A stretch of 64,000 bases of DNA from Actinopolymorpha rutila (GCF_013407855.1 NZ_JACBZH010000001.1:2790001-2854000); one strand, 5' to 3'; shown: positions 46,095-56,332, counted from the stretch's first letter. Translations and numbers: made by a program. The notes: generated by a model from the sequence alone, not told the origin.

Positions 46095-46658
46095 ATGCCT
46101 TTCTGCACCCAGTGCGGGCATGACAATGCCGAGGGCAGCAGGTTCTGTTCGCAGTGCGGTAAGGCGCTGGTGGGCGAGCGGCCGGTCGAGCAGACCGCCA
46201 CGATCTCGTTGAGCGGTGAAGCCGCCGAAGAACGCGCCGAGGCGGAGCTTCGTCCACACGAGCAGGCCGCGGTGGACGCACTGCCGTTCGACAGCGCGCT
46301 GCTCATCGTCCAGCGTGGTCCGAGCGCGGGAAGCCGGTTCCTGCTCGACTCCGACGTGGTGACAGTCGGACGTCATCCCGACAGCGACATCTTCCTCGAC
46401 GACGTGACCGTGTCCCGTCGGCACGCGGAGTTCCACCGCCAGCCCCAGGGTTTCGCGGTGCGCGACGTGGGGAGCCTGAACGGCACCTACGTCAACCGCG
46501 ACCGCATCGACGAGGTGATGCTGGTCGGCGGCGACGAAGTGCAGATCGGGAAGTTCCGCCTCGTCTACTTCGCCAGCCAGCGTGGGTTCGGCCGTGGTGC
46601 GCCCGGTGAGCGCAGCGCGGCGGGTGTGGACGGAGGGTCCGAGGAGGAGACAGGGTGA
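46095..46658 (+). CDS. garA: Zinc-ribbon FHA-domain protein (GarA/OdhI-like)
   Basis: 187 aa, ATG 46095 with GGGAGGG ahead. Residues 4-21 are a zinc ribbon (CTQC...CSQC). FHA domain 68-160 with VGRHPDSDIFLDD, VSRRHAEFH (Ser107, Arg108, His110) and GSLNGTYVN, the phosphothreonine-binding residues. In mycobacteria and corynebacteria the homologue GarA/OdhI binds 2-oxoglutarate dehydrogenase and glutamate dehydrogenase until phosphorylated on an ETT motif by Ser/Thr kinases. Here the linker reads VEQTATISLSG; a Thr is present but not a clean ETT, so control may differ. Position after gcvH matches Rv1827. Confidence 0.87.
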   Translation: MPFCTQCGHDNAEGSRFCSQCGKALVGERPVEQTATISLSGEAAEERAEAELRPHEQAAVDALPFDSALLIVQRGPSAGSRFLLDSDVVTVGRHPDSDIFLDDVTVSRRHAEFHRQPQGFAVRDVGSLNGTYVNRDRIDEVMLVGGDEVQIGKFRLVYFASQRGFGRGAPGERSAAGVDGGSEEETG

Positions 46659-46707
46659 ACCCCGGTGTTCGCCGTCGCGGTCACCGCGGACGGCGGAGGC
46701 ACCTGCG

Positions 46708-47445
46708 GTGAGCGGGGCGGCGTCGGCGCGATCCGGCAGTTTCTCCATCGGTGAGGTGCTGGCCCGGCTGCGCCCGGAGTTCCAGGACGTCACCATCTCC
46801 AAGATTCGGTTCCTCGAAGCCGAGGGGCTCATCGAGCCCGAGCGGGCACCCTCGGGATACCGCAAGTTCGGTCACGACGACATCGAACGGCTGCGGTTCG
46901 TGCTGACCGCGCAACGAGACCACTACCTCCCGCTGCGGGTCATCAAGGAGCACCTCGCCGCGCTGGACGCGGGCCTGACGCCGCCGAACCTTCCGGCCGG
47001 TGAGGGACGTGTCCAGCCCGCACCGCGGATCGTCGACGACGAGGGCACCGTACGCCCGTCGGCGTTCCGGCCGAGTCGTTCGGACGTGCGGTGGGACCGA
47101 CGTGAAGTCATCGAGCTCGCCGGCATCAAGCCCGAGCTGTTCGAGCAACTCGAGTCGTACGGCCTGGTCACCGCCCGGCACGGTCGCGACCAGTTCGACG
47201 AGGACGCACTCGCCATCGCCAAGGTGGCGGGTGAGCTGGCCGGCTTCGGCCTGGAACCGCGTCACCTGCGCGCCTTCCGTACGGCAGCGGACCGGCAGGT
47301 GGGTCTGATCGAGCAGGTGACCGCACCGCTGGTCCGGCACCGCGCGGCCGACTCGCGAGCACGGGCGGAGGAACGCACCCGCGAACTCGCCGCCCTGTCG
47401 GTACAGCTGCACGCCCTGTTGGTGAAGGCCGGACTGCACGGATAG
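46708..47445 (+). CDS. ftsR: MerR-family transcription regulator (FtsR-like)
   Basis: 245 aa. The MerR winged helix is at residues about 12-80 (FSIGEVLARLRPEFQDVTISKIRFLEAEGLIEPERAPSGYRKFGHDDIERL). A second half has a helical region (WDRREVIELAGIKPELFEQLESYGLV) and a coiled C-terminus. It is the counterpart of Rv1828 and corynebacterial FtsR, an activator of ftsZ. GTG 46708 has GGAGG nine bases upstream; the longer upstream open frame overlaps the FHA gene and is not used. Confidence 0.87.
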   Translation: MSGAASARSGSFSIGEVLARLRPEFQDVTISKIRFLEAEGLIEPERAPSGYRKFGHDDIERLRFVLTAQRDHYLPLRVIKEHLAALDAGLTPPNLPAGEGRVQPAPRIVDDEGTVRPSAFRPSRSDVRWDRREVIELAGIKPELFEQLESYGLVTARHGRDQFDEDALAIAKVAGELAGFGLEPRHLRAFRTAADRQVGLIEQVTAPLVRHRAADSRARAEERTRELAALSVQLHALLVKAGLHG

Positions 47446-47490
47446 GGCGTCACCTGACCTTCTGGGTGCCGAGCGGGGTACTGTGGACGA

Positions 47491-47961
47491 GTGCGCGAGC
47501 TCGACGTCGTTGGTGTCCGGGTAGAGATGCCTTCCAACCAGCCGATAGTCCTGCTCCGGGAGGTCGACGGCGAACGCTTCCTGCCCATCTGGGTGGGGCC
47601 CGCTGAGGCGAGTGCGATCGCCCACGCCCAACAGGGCATCGTCCCTGCCCGGCCCCTCACCCATGACCTGTTCCGTGACGTCCTCGTGGCGATCGGGCAG
47701 GAGTTGAGCGAGGTCAGGATCACCGATCTGCGCGACGGGGTGTTCTACGGCATCCTGGCGTTCGCCAGCGGCGTGGAGGTGAGTGCCCGGCCGTCGGACT
47801 CGATCGCGCTGGCTCTGCGCCTCGGCGTCCGCATCGTCTGCTCCGACGAGGTGCTGGCCGAGGCGGGCATCGCGATCCCGGACGAACAGGAGGCCGAGGT
47901 CCAGAAGTTCCGGGAGTTCCTGGACCAGGTCACACCCGAAGATTTCGACACTCCCGGCTGA
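47491..47961 (+). CDS. DUF151 bifunctional nuclease family protein
   Basis: 156 aa. RELDVVGVRVEMPSNQPIVLLREVDGERFLPIWVGPAEASAIAHAQQG is the family signature, followed by RPLTHDLFRDVL and the conserved RPSDSIALALR. Homologues (Rv1829) are called bifunctional nucleases but their cellular role is unclear. The GTG at 47491 is six bases after TACTGT (47479-47484), the expected start point of transcription, so translation is likely leaderless. An acidic tail ends the protein. Confidence 0.92.
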   Translation: MRELDVVGVRVEMPSNQPIVLLREVDGERFLPIWVGPAEASAIAHAQQGIVPARPLTHDLFRDVLVAIGQELSEVRITDLRDGVFYGILAFASGVEVSARPSDSIALALRLGVRIVCSDEVLAEAGIAIPDEQEAEVQKFREFLDQVTPEDFDTPG

Positions 47962-48264
47962 CCGCCGACCAGCCCCGTCCTCGTCCGACCCGTCCCCATC
48001 CGACTGCGCGTGGACTGGCGTCCACCGCCACCCTGGGCGAGCTCTCGACCTCAGGTCGAGGTTTCGGTGCGACACGCCGCCCGGCGCGTTGACCCCCTCC
48101 CGGCCCCGGCCTACCGTGACGAACAAACCTCGTTGATGTAACTCGAAATCCACAGGTTCCGAAGCACGCGACTCCGGTCGTGTGGCCATAGACGTCGGCC
48201 ATGCAGGGAATGGGCGGGGTCAGGATGGTGTCGCCAGGCGACGCCGTAGACGTGGAGGCGTGCG
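47962..48264 (+). promoter_or_regulatory. Promoter region of the second MerR gene
   Basis: 303 bases without a gene. A strong promoter TTGACC (48089-48094) - 17 bases - TACCGT (48112-48117) would start near 48125, leaving a 140-base leader. Upstream, CTCGACCT-C-AGGTCGAG (48044-48060) is a near-perfect palindrome, a candidate operator for FtsR or for the MerR protein itself. Confidence 0.6.
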
Positions 48265-48900
<636 letters not shown>

Positions 48901-48936
48901 GCCGTCCGCCCACGTCCCACTTCCTCCCACCTCCGC

Positions 48937-48963
48937 CCGCCCGCGCCTCCGCGGCGCGGGCGG
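48937..48963 (+). terminator. Terminator after the MerR gene
   Basis: CCGCCCGCGCC (48937-48947) and GGCGCGGGCGG (48953-48963), perfect 11-bp stem, loop TCCGC, followed by TTCGG. It separates the regulator gene from the glycine riboswitch. Confidence 0.75.
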
Positions 48964-49021
48964 TTCGGGTGAGTCGTCCCGAATCGCTGCACTCGTACGG
49001 ACTGGGTCTCCGAGGGCGCTG

Positions 49022-49254
49022 GTAGCGTTGGGGGCGCTGACTACCCCGCGTGGGAGAGTCCTGCCAGCTCCACCGCATCGCGCCTCGCCGTATCCCCGGC
49101 GACCGGCCGGCGGAGGTGGCGGGCGCCGAAGGGGCAACCCTCCCCGGAACCTCTCAGGCCAACGGACCGCGCGGGCGAGGCGACTCTGAAGCGTCGGTGG
49201 TGACGTGACAGAGGGGGACCGCCAGGCGAGCAGCCTCGACTTGGGAGCCCCCAC
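49022..49254 (+). promoter_or_regulatory. Glycine riboswitch (single aptamer) of gcvP
   Basis: Hallmarks of the gcvT-type aptamer: GGGAGAG (49052-49058), GCGCCGAAGGGGCAA (about 49122-49136), CTCTCAGGCCAA (about 49151-49162) and GACTCTGAA (49192-49200). A possible -10 TAGCGT lies near 49022-49029. Only one full aptamer is present. Downstream, GGGGG (about 49213-49217) can pair with CCCCC (about 49248-49252) next to the GGGAG ribosome site, suggesting translational control. Glycine binding would raise expression of the cleavage enzyme. Ends approximate. Confidence 0.9.
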
Positions 49255-52218
49255 ATGACCGTCTCCACCTCCGGATCCGCGCCCGGCCCCGAGCACCCGC
49301 CGCGGCCGGCCACCGCAACCCTCGCCGAGGGCCTGCGTGCACACGCCCGGCTGGGCGAACCCATCTCCGCGGACGTGTTCGCCGAACGGCACATCGGCCC
49401 GGACGCCGAGGAACGCGCCAAGATGCTGGCGGCCTGCGGGTTCGGGTCGCTGGAGGAACTCGTCGCCGCCGCGGTCCCAGGCGGCATCCGCGCGGACTCC
49501 CCGCTCGACCTGCGCCCCGCGGTGACCGAGGGGCAGGCACTGGCCGAGCTGCGTGAGCTCGCCGGCCGCAACAGGCTGATGGTGTCGATGATCGGGATGG
49601 GGTACGCCGACACGGTGACCCCGCCGGTCATCCGCCGGAACGTGCTGGAGAATCCCGCCTGGTACACCGCGTACACGCCGTACCAGCCCGAGATCAGCCA
49701 GGGCCGGCTGGAGGCGCTGGTCAACTTCCAGACCATGGTGGGCGACCTGACCGGCCTGCCGGTCGCCGGTGCGTCCCTGCTGGACGAGGCGACCGCCGCC
49801 GCGGAGGCGATGACCCTGCTCCGGCGTACCAACCGCAAGTCCACGAGCGCCCGCTTCGTCGTCGACGCGGACTGCCTGCCGCAGACGGTTGCGGTGCTCG
49901 CCACCCGCGCGGAGGCGCTCGGCATCACCGTCGACGTCGCCGACCTGTCCGCCGGGCTGCCGGACGGGGAGTTCTTCGGCGTCCTGCTGCAGTACCCCGG
50001 TGTGAGCGGCGCGCTGCGCGACCACCGCGGCCTGATCGGGGACGCGCACGAGCGCGGTGCGCAGGTGGCGGTTGCCGCCGACCTGCTGGCCTGCGCGGTG
50101 GTCCGCCCGCCGGGTGAGATCGGTGCCGACGTCGCGGTCGGCAGCGCGCAGCGGCTCGGCGTGCCGATGATGTACGGCGGTCCGCACGCCGGCTACATGG
50201 CTGTCCGCAAGGGCCTGGAGCGCAACCTGCCCGGCCGGCTGGTCGGGGTGTCGGTCGACGCGGCCGGCAGGCCGGCGTATCGGCTGGCGCTGCAGACCCG
50301 TGAGCAGCACATCCGGCGGGAGAAGGCGACCAGCAACATCTGCACCGCCCAGGTGCTGCTCGCGGTGATCGCCGGAATGTACGCCGTCTACCACGGCGCC
50401 GACGGGCTGCGGGAGATCGCCGCCCGCATCCACCGGTCCGCCGCGGTGCTCGCCGGCGGCCTGCGCGCCGGCGGCGTCGAGGTGGTCCACGACGCGTACT
50501 TCGACACGGTGCTGGCCCGGGTGCCGGGGCGGGCCGCCGAGGTGGTCGCCGCCGCCCGCGAGCGGGGCATCAACCTCCGGCTCGCCGACGACGACCACGT
50601 GGGGATCGCCTGCGACGAGGCGACCACGCCCGACCACCTCGCCGCGGTGTGGGCGGCGTTCGGCGTGGGTCCGTACGACGTCGGCCACGTCCGCGACCTC
50701 GACGCGAGCACTTCCGACGCGGTGCCCGCCGACCTGGTGCGGACGTCGGCGTTCTGCACCCACCCGGTGTTCGAGCGGCATCGTTCGGAGACCGCGATGC
50801 TGCGCTACCTGCGTGGGCTCGCCGACGACGACTTCGCCCTCGACCGGGGGATGATCCCGCTCGGCTCGTGCACCATGAAGCTCAACCCGACCGCGGCGAT
50901 GGAGCCGATCAGCTGGCCGGAGTTCGCCGGCATCCACCCGTTCGCGCCGATCGAGGACGCCCAGGGCTACCTCACGCTGATCCGGCAGCTGGAAGACTGG
51001 CTGGCGCGGGTCACCGGATACTCCGCGGTGTCGCTGCAGCCGAACGCCGGCTCCCAGGGCGAGCTCGCCGGTCTGCTGGCGATCCGCGCCTACCACCGGT
51101 CGCGCGGCGAAGGCGAGCGCGACGTGTGCCTCATCCCTTCGTCGGCGCACGGGACGAACGCGGCGTCGGCAGTGCTGGCCGGCATGCGGGTCGTGGTCGT
51201 CGCGGCCACCGAGGACGGCACCGTCGACCTGGCCGACCTGCGCGCCAAGCTCGACACCCACCGCGACCGGGTGGCCGCGATCATGGTCACCTACCCGTCC
51301 ACGCATGGCGTGTACGAGGAAGACATCACCGAGCTCGCCGACCTCGTGCACGAGGCGGGCGGGCAGGTCTACGTCGACGGCGCCAACCTGAACGCCCTGC
51401 TCGGCCTGGCCCGGCTGGGTGAGTTCGGCGGCGACGTGTCGCACCTCAACCTGCACAAGACGTTCTGCATCCCGCACGGCGGCGGCGGCCCGGGCGTGGG
51501 ACCGGTCGCGGTCCGCGAGCACCTCGCGCCGTACCTCCCCAACCACCCGCTGCTGCCCGAGGCCGGTCCCGAGACGGGGGTCGGGCCGGTGTCGGCGGCG
51601 CCGTTCGGTTCGGCCGGGATCCTGCCGATCTCCTGGGCGTACGTCGCGATGATGGGAGAGCCGGGGCTGCGCCTGGCCACCGAGTCGGCCGTACTCGCCG
51701 CCAACTACGTCGCCACCCGGCTGGCCCCGCACTACAACGTCCTCTACACCGGCCGGCACAACCTCGTCGCGCACGAGTGCGTGATCGACCTGCGGCCGCT
51801 GGCGAAGGAGGCCGGGGTCAGCGTCGACGACGTGGCCAAGCGGCTGATCGACTACGGCTTCCATGCGCCGACGATGAGCTTCCCGGTGGCGGGCACGTTC
51901 ATGGTGGAGCCCACCGAGTCGGAGAACCTCGCGGAGCTGGACCGCTTCTGCGCGGCGATGATCGCCATCCGGGGCGAGATCGCGAAGGTCGCGTCGGGGG
52001 AGTGGCCGGCCGGCGACAACCCCCTGGTCAACGCGCCGCACACGGTGGAGATGCTGGCCGGGGAATGGGACCACCCCTACACCCGGGACGAGGCGGCCTA
52101 CCCGATGCCGAGCCTGCGCAGGCGGAAGTACTGGTCTCCGGTACGCCGCATCGACCAGGCCTACGGCGACCGCAACCTCGTGTGCGTCTGCCCGCCGCCG
52201 GACGCGTTCGCCGAATAG
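49255..52218 (+). CDS. gcvP: Glycine dehydrogenase (decarboxylating), P protein
   Basis: 987 aa, full-length single-chain P protein. N-terminal half begins [17 protein letters not shown]; the PLP Lys is Lys735 in [39 protein letters not shown] and the glycine-rich loop [18 protein letters not shown] are conserved. It decarboxylates glycine and passes the aminomethyl group to GcvH. ATG 49255 follows GGGAG by seven bases; translation is probably gated by the riboswitch. Counterpart of gcvB Rv1832. Confidence 0.97.
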   Translation: MTVSTSGSAPGPEHPPRPATATLAEGLRAHARLGEPISADVFAERHIGPDAEERAKMLAACGFGSLEELVAAAVPGGIRADSPLDLRPAVTEGQALAELRELAGRNRLMVSMIGMGYADTVTPPVIRRNVLENPAWYTAYTPYQPEISQGRLEALVNFQTMVGDLTGLPVAGASLLDEATAAAEAMTLLRRTNRKSTSARFVVDADCLPQTVAVLATRAEALGITVDVADLSAGLPDGEFFGVLLQYPGVSGALRDHRGLIGDAHERGAQVAVAADLLACAVVRPPGEIGADVAVGSAQRLGVPMMYGGPHAGYMAVRKGLERNLPGRLVGVSVDAAGRPAYRLALQTREQHIRREKATSNICTAQVLLAVIAGMYAVYHGADGLREIAARIHRSAAVLAGGLRAGGVEVVHDAYFDTVLARVPGRAAEVVAAARERGINLRLADDDHVGIACDEATTPDHLAAVWAAFGVGPYDVGHVRDLDASTSDAVPADLVRTSAFCTHPVFERHRSETAMLRYLRGLADDDFALDRGMIPLGSCTMKLNPTAAMEPISWPEFAGIHPFAPIEDAQGYLTLIRQLEDWLARVTGYSAVSLQPNAGSQGELAGLLAIRAYHRSRGEGERDVCLIPSSAHGTNAASAVLAGMRVVVVAATEDGTVDLADLRAKLDTHRDRVAAIMVTYPSTHGVYEEDITELADLVHEAGGQVYVDGANLNALLGLARLGEFGGDVSHLNLHKTFCIPHGGGGPGVGPVAVREHLAPYLPNHPLLPEAGPETGVGPVSAAPFGSAGILPISWAYVAMMGEPGLRLATESAVLAANYVATRLAPHYNVLYTGRHNLVAHECVIDLRPLAKEAGVSVDDVAKRLIDYGFHAPTMSFPVAGTFMVEPTESENLAELDRFCAAMIAIRGEIAKVASGEWPAGDNPLVNAPHTVEMLAGEWDHPYTRDEAAYPMPSLRRRKYWSPVRRIDQAYGDRNLVCVCPPPDAFAE

Positions 52219-52230
52219 GGTCCGGCCGAG

Positions 52231-52258
52231 ACCTCGGGTCGTCGCGGCGGCCCGAGGT
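52231..52258 (+). terminator. Weak hairpin after gcvP
   Basis: ACCTCGGG (52231-52238) and CCCGAGGT (52251-52258), 8-bp perfect stem, 12-base loop, 12 bases after the gcvP stop. Confidence 0.5.
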
Positions 52259-52296
52259 GTCGGCGACATGTCGGTCGGCTGTGCCATAGTGACCCG

Positions 52297-53298
52297 ATGA
52301 CGAGCGTCGGCGCGATGTTTCCGTGTGCGGTAGAGCCGGAGGCCCTGCCCTCCTACGCCCACCAGGTCGAGGCCCTCGGCTACCAGGAGCTGTGGGTGGT
52401 CGAGGACTGCTTCTTCGCCGGCGGTATCGCCGCGGCGACCGCGGCGCTGGCGGCCACCGAGCGGCTGGCGGTCGGGATCGGTGTCCTGCCGGCGGTGATG
52501 CGCAACCCCGCGACCGCCGCCCTGGAGCTGTCCACCCTGCTGCGGATCTTCCCGGGCAGGGTGCTGCCCGGGTTCGGTCACGGTGTGGCGAGCTGGATGG
52601 AGCAGATCGGCGCGCTGCCGCCGTCGCAGCTGGCCGCGCTGGGGGAGTCTGTGTCGGCGGTCCGGGCACTGCTGGCCGGTGAGACGGTGACGACGGCCGG
52701 CCGGCACGTGCGGCTGGACGACGTACGCCTGCGGTATCCGATCGCCGCGCCGCCGCCGATCTCGCTGGGCGTCCGCGCGGAGAAGTCGCTGCGGCTGTCG
52801 GGGAAGGTCGCCGACGGCACCGTCCTGTCGGAGCTGTCCGCGCCGGCCTACCTTCGCTGGGCACGCGAGCAGGTGGACGCCGGTCGTGCCGAGGCCGGGC
52901 GTACCGACCCGCACCGCTACACGGTCTACGCCTACCTCGGGCTGGACGAGGACGGCGAGTGGGCTGTACGCCGCAGCATCGCGCGAGTCCTGCGCGGCGG
53001 TGACTGCTCGGTGCAGCTAGGACCGCTGGGCATCGCCGAGGAGGCGGCCGAGCTCGCCCGAAGCCACGCGGAGGAGGACGAGCTGGCGCAGGCGTTGCCC
53101 CGGGAGTGGGTGCACCAGCTGGCGGTGACCGGTACCCCCGACGACGCGGCGAAGGCCCTGCGGGAGTTCCACGACGCCGGTGCCGACTCGGTGGTGTTCG
53201 TGCCCGCGGGCGACCCGACGCAGGCGTTGTCCCGACTGGCCCAGGCGGCCGCTGTCGGGCTGACCGATCCTGTGGTCACCGAGTCCTGGCCGGCATAG
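52297..53298 (+). CDS. LLM-class flavin-dependent oxidoreductase
   Basis: 333 aa, luciferase-like monooxygenase fold, F420- or FMN-dependent in actinobacteria. YAHQVEALGYQELWVVEDCFFAGGIAAATAAL and RLAVGIGVLPAVMRNPATAALELSTL are the N-terminal barrel strands; FPGRVLPGFGHGVASWMEQIGA is the typical LLM segment. ATG 52297 lies six bases after CATAGT with no ribosome site, hence probably leaderless. Substrate unknown. Confidence 0.88.
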   Translation: MTSVGAMFPCAVEPEALPSYAHQVEALGYQELWVVEDCFFAGGIAAATAALAATERLAVGIGVLPAVMRNPATAALELSTLLRIFPGRVLPGFGHGVASWMEQIGALPPSQLAALGESVSAVRALLAGETVTTAGRHVRLDDVRLRYPIAAPPPISLGVRAEKSLRLSGKVADGTVLSELSAPAYLRWAREQVDAGRAEAGRTDPHRYTVYAYLGLDEDGEWAVRRSIARVLRGGDCSVQLGPLGIAEEAAELARSHAEEDELAQALPREWVHQLAVTGTPDDAAKALREFHDAGADSVVFVPAGDPTQALSRLAQAAAVGLTDPVVTESWPA

Positions 53299-53337
53299 CG
53301 CCCTCGACCTTCGCGCGTCCCGCCGGGCCTGGTCAGC

Positions 53338-53533
53338 GTGCGGGTGAGTCATGCCGAGGCGGTCGAGCAGTTGGCCCCCACGATGGGGGACGTCGCCGGG
53401 TGGTACGTCGACGGGCTGGCCACGCTGGCCGAGCACCCGCAGGCGGTCGTCCCGACCGTGGAGAAGGTCTCCGGCCGGCCGGGCACGACGTTCGCCTCCT
53501 GGGCGCGGGCCAAACGTGGCCGCGTTCTCCTGA
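53338..53533 (+). pseudogene. Remnant of an NmrA-like NAD(P)-binding oxidoreductase (C-terminus, frameshifted)
   Basis: About 65 codons survive. VSHAEAVEQLAP...GDVAGWYVDGLATLAE...VVPTVEKVSGRPGTTFASWARA matches the C-terminal end of NmrA/SDR-type proteins, which usually finish TGRPPRTFAEWARDN-AAF. Here the frame must shift by one base in GCCAAACGTGG to continue as NVAAFS and stop at 53531-53533. In the unshifted frame the ORF runs on to 53580 as nonsense over the next gene's tail. The N-terminal Rossmann part is absent; the LLM gene ends 40 bases before. Decayed leftover of a lost gene, judged by pattern memory. Confidence 0.6.
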
Positions 53534-53540
53534 CGAGCAG

Positions 53541-54464
53541 TCAGGAAGCCGAGCCGTTGGCATCCTCCTGCCGCGCCTGAACACCGGCCAGGCGTTCGAG
53601 CGCCTTGATCAGGGCGTGATTGCCCTCGCCGCCGAGCCCCTCGCGCTGCAGGGTGCGGTAGAGGTGGAAGATCGTGCTGGTGGCGAGGGCGGGTACGCCG
53701 AGTTCGTCGGCGGCCTCGAGGACCAGTCGCAGGTCCTTCTGCTGCAGGTCGACGGTGAAGCCCGGCCGCCAGTCGTCGCGGATCACCTGCGGGCCCCGGT
53801 TGGCCAGCATCCACGACCCGGCGGCTCCACCCTTGACCGCGGCGATCGTCTTCTCGAGGTCCAGGCCGCCGGCCTTCGCCAGCACCAGCGCCTCGGACAC
53901 CCCGAGCATCGAGGTGACGACCAGGATCTGGTTGACCAGCTTGCAGGTCTGGCCGGCGCCGACGACACCGACGTGGGTGACCGTGGACCCCATCGCCTCG
54001 AGGTAGGGGCGCGCCCGTTCGACGTGCGTGTCGTCACCGCCCACCATGATCGACAACGTGCCCTTGGCGGCGCCCTCGCTGCCACCGGACACCGGCGCGT
54101 CCAGGAAACCGACGCCGCGCTCGGCGAGCCTGCCCGCCCACTCCCTGGTGGCCGCCGGGCTCACCGTGCTGGAGTCCACCACCAGCGCGCCGTCACCGAT
54201 TCCGGCGGCGATGCCGTCCTCGCCGAACAGCACGTGCTCGACGTCGGGGGTGTCACTCACGCAGATGAACACCACGTCGCACCGCTGCGCCACCTCCCGC
54301 GGGGTGGCGGCGGCCTCGGCGCCGTCGGCGACGAGAGGCTCGGTCCTGGCGGCGGTGCGGTTGTAGACCACCACGTCGAAGCCCTTGCGCACCAGGTTGC
54401 CCGCCATGCCGGCGCCCATGATGCCCAGGCCGACGAAGCCGACGCGTTCGTTGTGCTCGCTCAT
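53541..54464 (-). CDS. NAD(P)-dependent beta-hydroxyacid dehydrogenase (GlxR/GarR-like)
   Basis: 307 aa. GFVGLGIMGAGMAGNLVRKGFDVVVYNRT is the nucleotide-binding fold; DAPVSGGSEGAAKGTLSIMVGG is the substrate-binding signature; the catalytic Lys is in GAGQTCKLVNQI. Members reduce tartronate semialdehyde (2-hydroxy-3-oxopropionate) or oxidise 3-hydroxyisobutyrate. The start ATG overlaps the stop of the S9 peptidase gene upstream (ATGA), so the two are cotranscribed, although the metabolic link is unclear. Confidence 0.92.
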   Translation of the reverse strand: MSEHNERVGFVGLGIMGAGMAGNLVRKGFDVVVYNRTAARTEPLVADGAEAAATPREVAQRCDVVFICVSDTPDVEHVLFGEDGIAAGIGDGALVVDSSTVSPAATREWAGRLAERGVGFLDAPVSGGSEGAAKGTLSIMVGGDDTHVERARPYLEAMGSTVTHVGVVGAGQTCKLVNQILVVTSMLGVSEALVLAKAGGLDLEKTIAAVKGGAAGSWMLANRGPQVIRDDWRPGFTVDLQQKDLRLVLEAADELGVPALATSTIFHLYRTLQREGLGGEGNHALIKALERLAGVQARQEDANGSAS

Positions 54465-56332
54465 GCCACTCCTTCTCCGCTGTCACTGGGGTCACCGGGC
54501 CGCTTGGCCAACTGCTCGGCCAGGAACGCGCACGCGGCGGGGTAGGCGTCCAACTGGTTCGCCCGCTTGGCCAGCCCGTGCCCCTCGTCGGCGTACACCC
54601 GCAGCTCGCACGGCACGTTCCGGGCCCGCAGCGCGGCGACGATCTGCTCGGCCTCCGACAACGGCACCCGCGGGTCGTTCGCGCCGTGGATGACGAACAG
54701 CGGCGCCCGCATCGCGTCCACCTGGGTGAGCGGGCTGGCCTCGTGCAGGAAGTCGCGATCGTTCGCCAGCGAGCCGTACTCCCGCTCGCGGTGCGCGCGC
54801 CGGTAGTCGGAGGTGTTCTCCAGGAACGTCACCAGTGAGGCGATGCCCACGATGTCCACCCCGGCGGCCCAACGCGCCGGCTGGAACGCCAGGCCGGCCA
54901 GCACCATGTAGCCGCCGTACGAACCGCCGTAGAGGGCGACTCGGTCGGGGTCGACGCCGATCGTGGGCAGCCAGTCGTGCAGTGCGGCCAGGTCGGCGAC
55001 CGAGTCCAGCCTTCGGCGTACGTCGTCCAGCGCGTACCACCGCTTGCCGTAGCCGGTCGACCCGCGCACGTTGGGGACGAGCACGGTGTGGCCCTGCGCG
55101 ACCAGGCCCGCGACCATCGGCTGCCACTGCCGCACCGACTGGCCCTCGGGCCCGCCGTGGACGACGAGCACCGCCGAACCGTCGCCGCCGTCGGCCGGAC
55201 GGTAGACGAACGTCGGGATCTGCTCGCCGTCCGGCGCGGTGACGCGGTGGGACTCCGGTGCGACCAGCCCGCCCGGAAGGTCGGGCCGGTCCGGCGGACG
55301 AACGGGTCGTGCGGTGCCCGAGGCGACATCCAGGCGAAGGGCGTACGGCGGCTCGACCGGCGAGCTGTACGTCACCGCCACGGCGTCACCCGCCTGCGAC
55401 CACACCGGATCCGGATGCCGGTGCAGCGCGGCGCAGCCACCCGTCGGCAGGTCCAGGTCGCGAACCAGCTCGCCGTCGGGAAGGGAGTGCAGGGCCAGCG
55501 ACACGGCTCCGTCGTCGTTGGTGGCGACCAGGACGTGCGTCCCGGCGGGGGAGACCCAGCCCACCAGGTCGTGCGCTGCGTCGGCCACCACCTCCGACCA
55601 GGTTCGGGCGGCCAGGTCGTACCTCAGCACCGCGGTCATCTCCCGGCCCGGGTTGCCCGACACGAGCAGGGCCGAGGAGTCCGGCAGCCAGGACGGGGTG
55701 GTCAGGTAGGCGTCGTCGCCCCACGGGGTGAGCGGCTCGACCCGGCCGTCCTCGGTGGAGACCAGCAACAGCTGCAGGGAGTTGGCGGGCGTGTTCGGCC
55801 GGGTGAGCGCCACCCAGCGCCCGTCGGGGGACGCCTCCACCTCGGCGACGTAGCCACCGCCGTCGTAGAGCACCGTCTCCTTGCCGGACCCGATCTCCCG
55901 GCTCACCAGGTCGAAGTCGACGCCGTTGCGGCGGTTGGTGAGATACAGCACCCGTCCGGGTTCGACCCCGGCCAATCGGTGCACGTACGCCGGATCGTGG
56001 ACGAAGGGTACGAGCGGGGGCAGCGGCCCGTCGCCGGAGACGTCGGGGGAGTCGAGGTCGACCAGGGACAGCTGGCCGCGTTCGTTGCCGCCGGCGTCGT
56101 GCTGGACGACGACCGCCCGGGTGCCCGGCAGGTAGCGGCCGGCGGCGACACCGTCCAGGTCGGTCAGCCGCCGCCAGCCTCCGTCGGCGCCGACCTCGTA
56201 CAGCTGGGCCGAGCCGGTGACGTCGTAGCTGACCAGCGTGCGGCCTTCGGTGTCCACGTCGCGGGCGGCGACGGAGGGGATCTGCAGCAGCGAACGCAGG
56301 AAGTCGTTCGGTGGCGGGGCGGCAGTGGGCAT
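54461..56332 (-). CDS. S9 family prolyl oligopeptidase
   Basis: 623 aa from ATG 56332. N-terminal two thirds is a beta-propeller (repeated ...SPDGRWVALTR..., LPDSSALLVSG..., VSPAGTHVLVA); the C-terminal third is an alpha/beta hydrolase with Ser471 in GGSYGGYM, the Asp in HGANDPRVPLSEA and His585 in DEGHGL. Cytoplasmic (no signal peptide). It cleaves short peptides, typically after Pro or small residues, or acts as acylaminoacyl peptidase. The longer upstream open frame, Arg/Pro-rich, overlaps the divergent promoter and is rejected as start. Confidence 0.92.
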   Translation of the reverse strand: MPTAAPPPNDFLRSLLQIPSVAARDVDTEGRTLVSYDVTGSAQLYEVGADGGWRRLTDLDGVAAGRYLPGTRAVVVQHDAGGNERGQLSLVDLDSPDVSGDGPLPPLVPFVHDPAYVHRLAGVEPGRVLYLTNRRNGVDFDLVSREIGSGKETVLYDGGGYVAEVEASPDGRWVALTRPNTPANSLQLLLVSTEDGRVEPLTPWGDDAYLTTPSWLPDSSALLVSGNPGREMTAVLRYDLAARTWSEVVADAAHDLVGWVSPAGTHVLVATNDDGAVSLALHSLPDGELVRDLDLPTGGCAALHRHPDPVWSQAGDAVAVTYSSPVEPPYALRLDVASGTARPVRPPDRPDLPGGLVAPESHRVTAPDGEQIPTFVYRPADGGDGSAVLVVHGGPEGQSVRQWQPMVAGLVAQGHTVLVPNVRGSTGYGKRWYALDDVRRRLDSVADLAALHDWLPTIGVDPDRVALYGGSYGGYMVLAGLAFQPARWAAGVDIVGIASLVTFLENTSDYRRAHREREYGSLANDRDFLHEASPLTQVDAMRAPLFVIHGANDPRVPLSEAEQIVAALRARNVPCELRVYADEGHGLAKRANQLDAYPAACAFLAEQLAKRPGDPSDSGEGVA

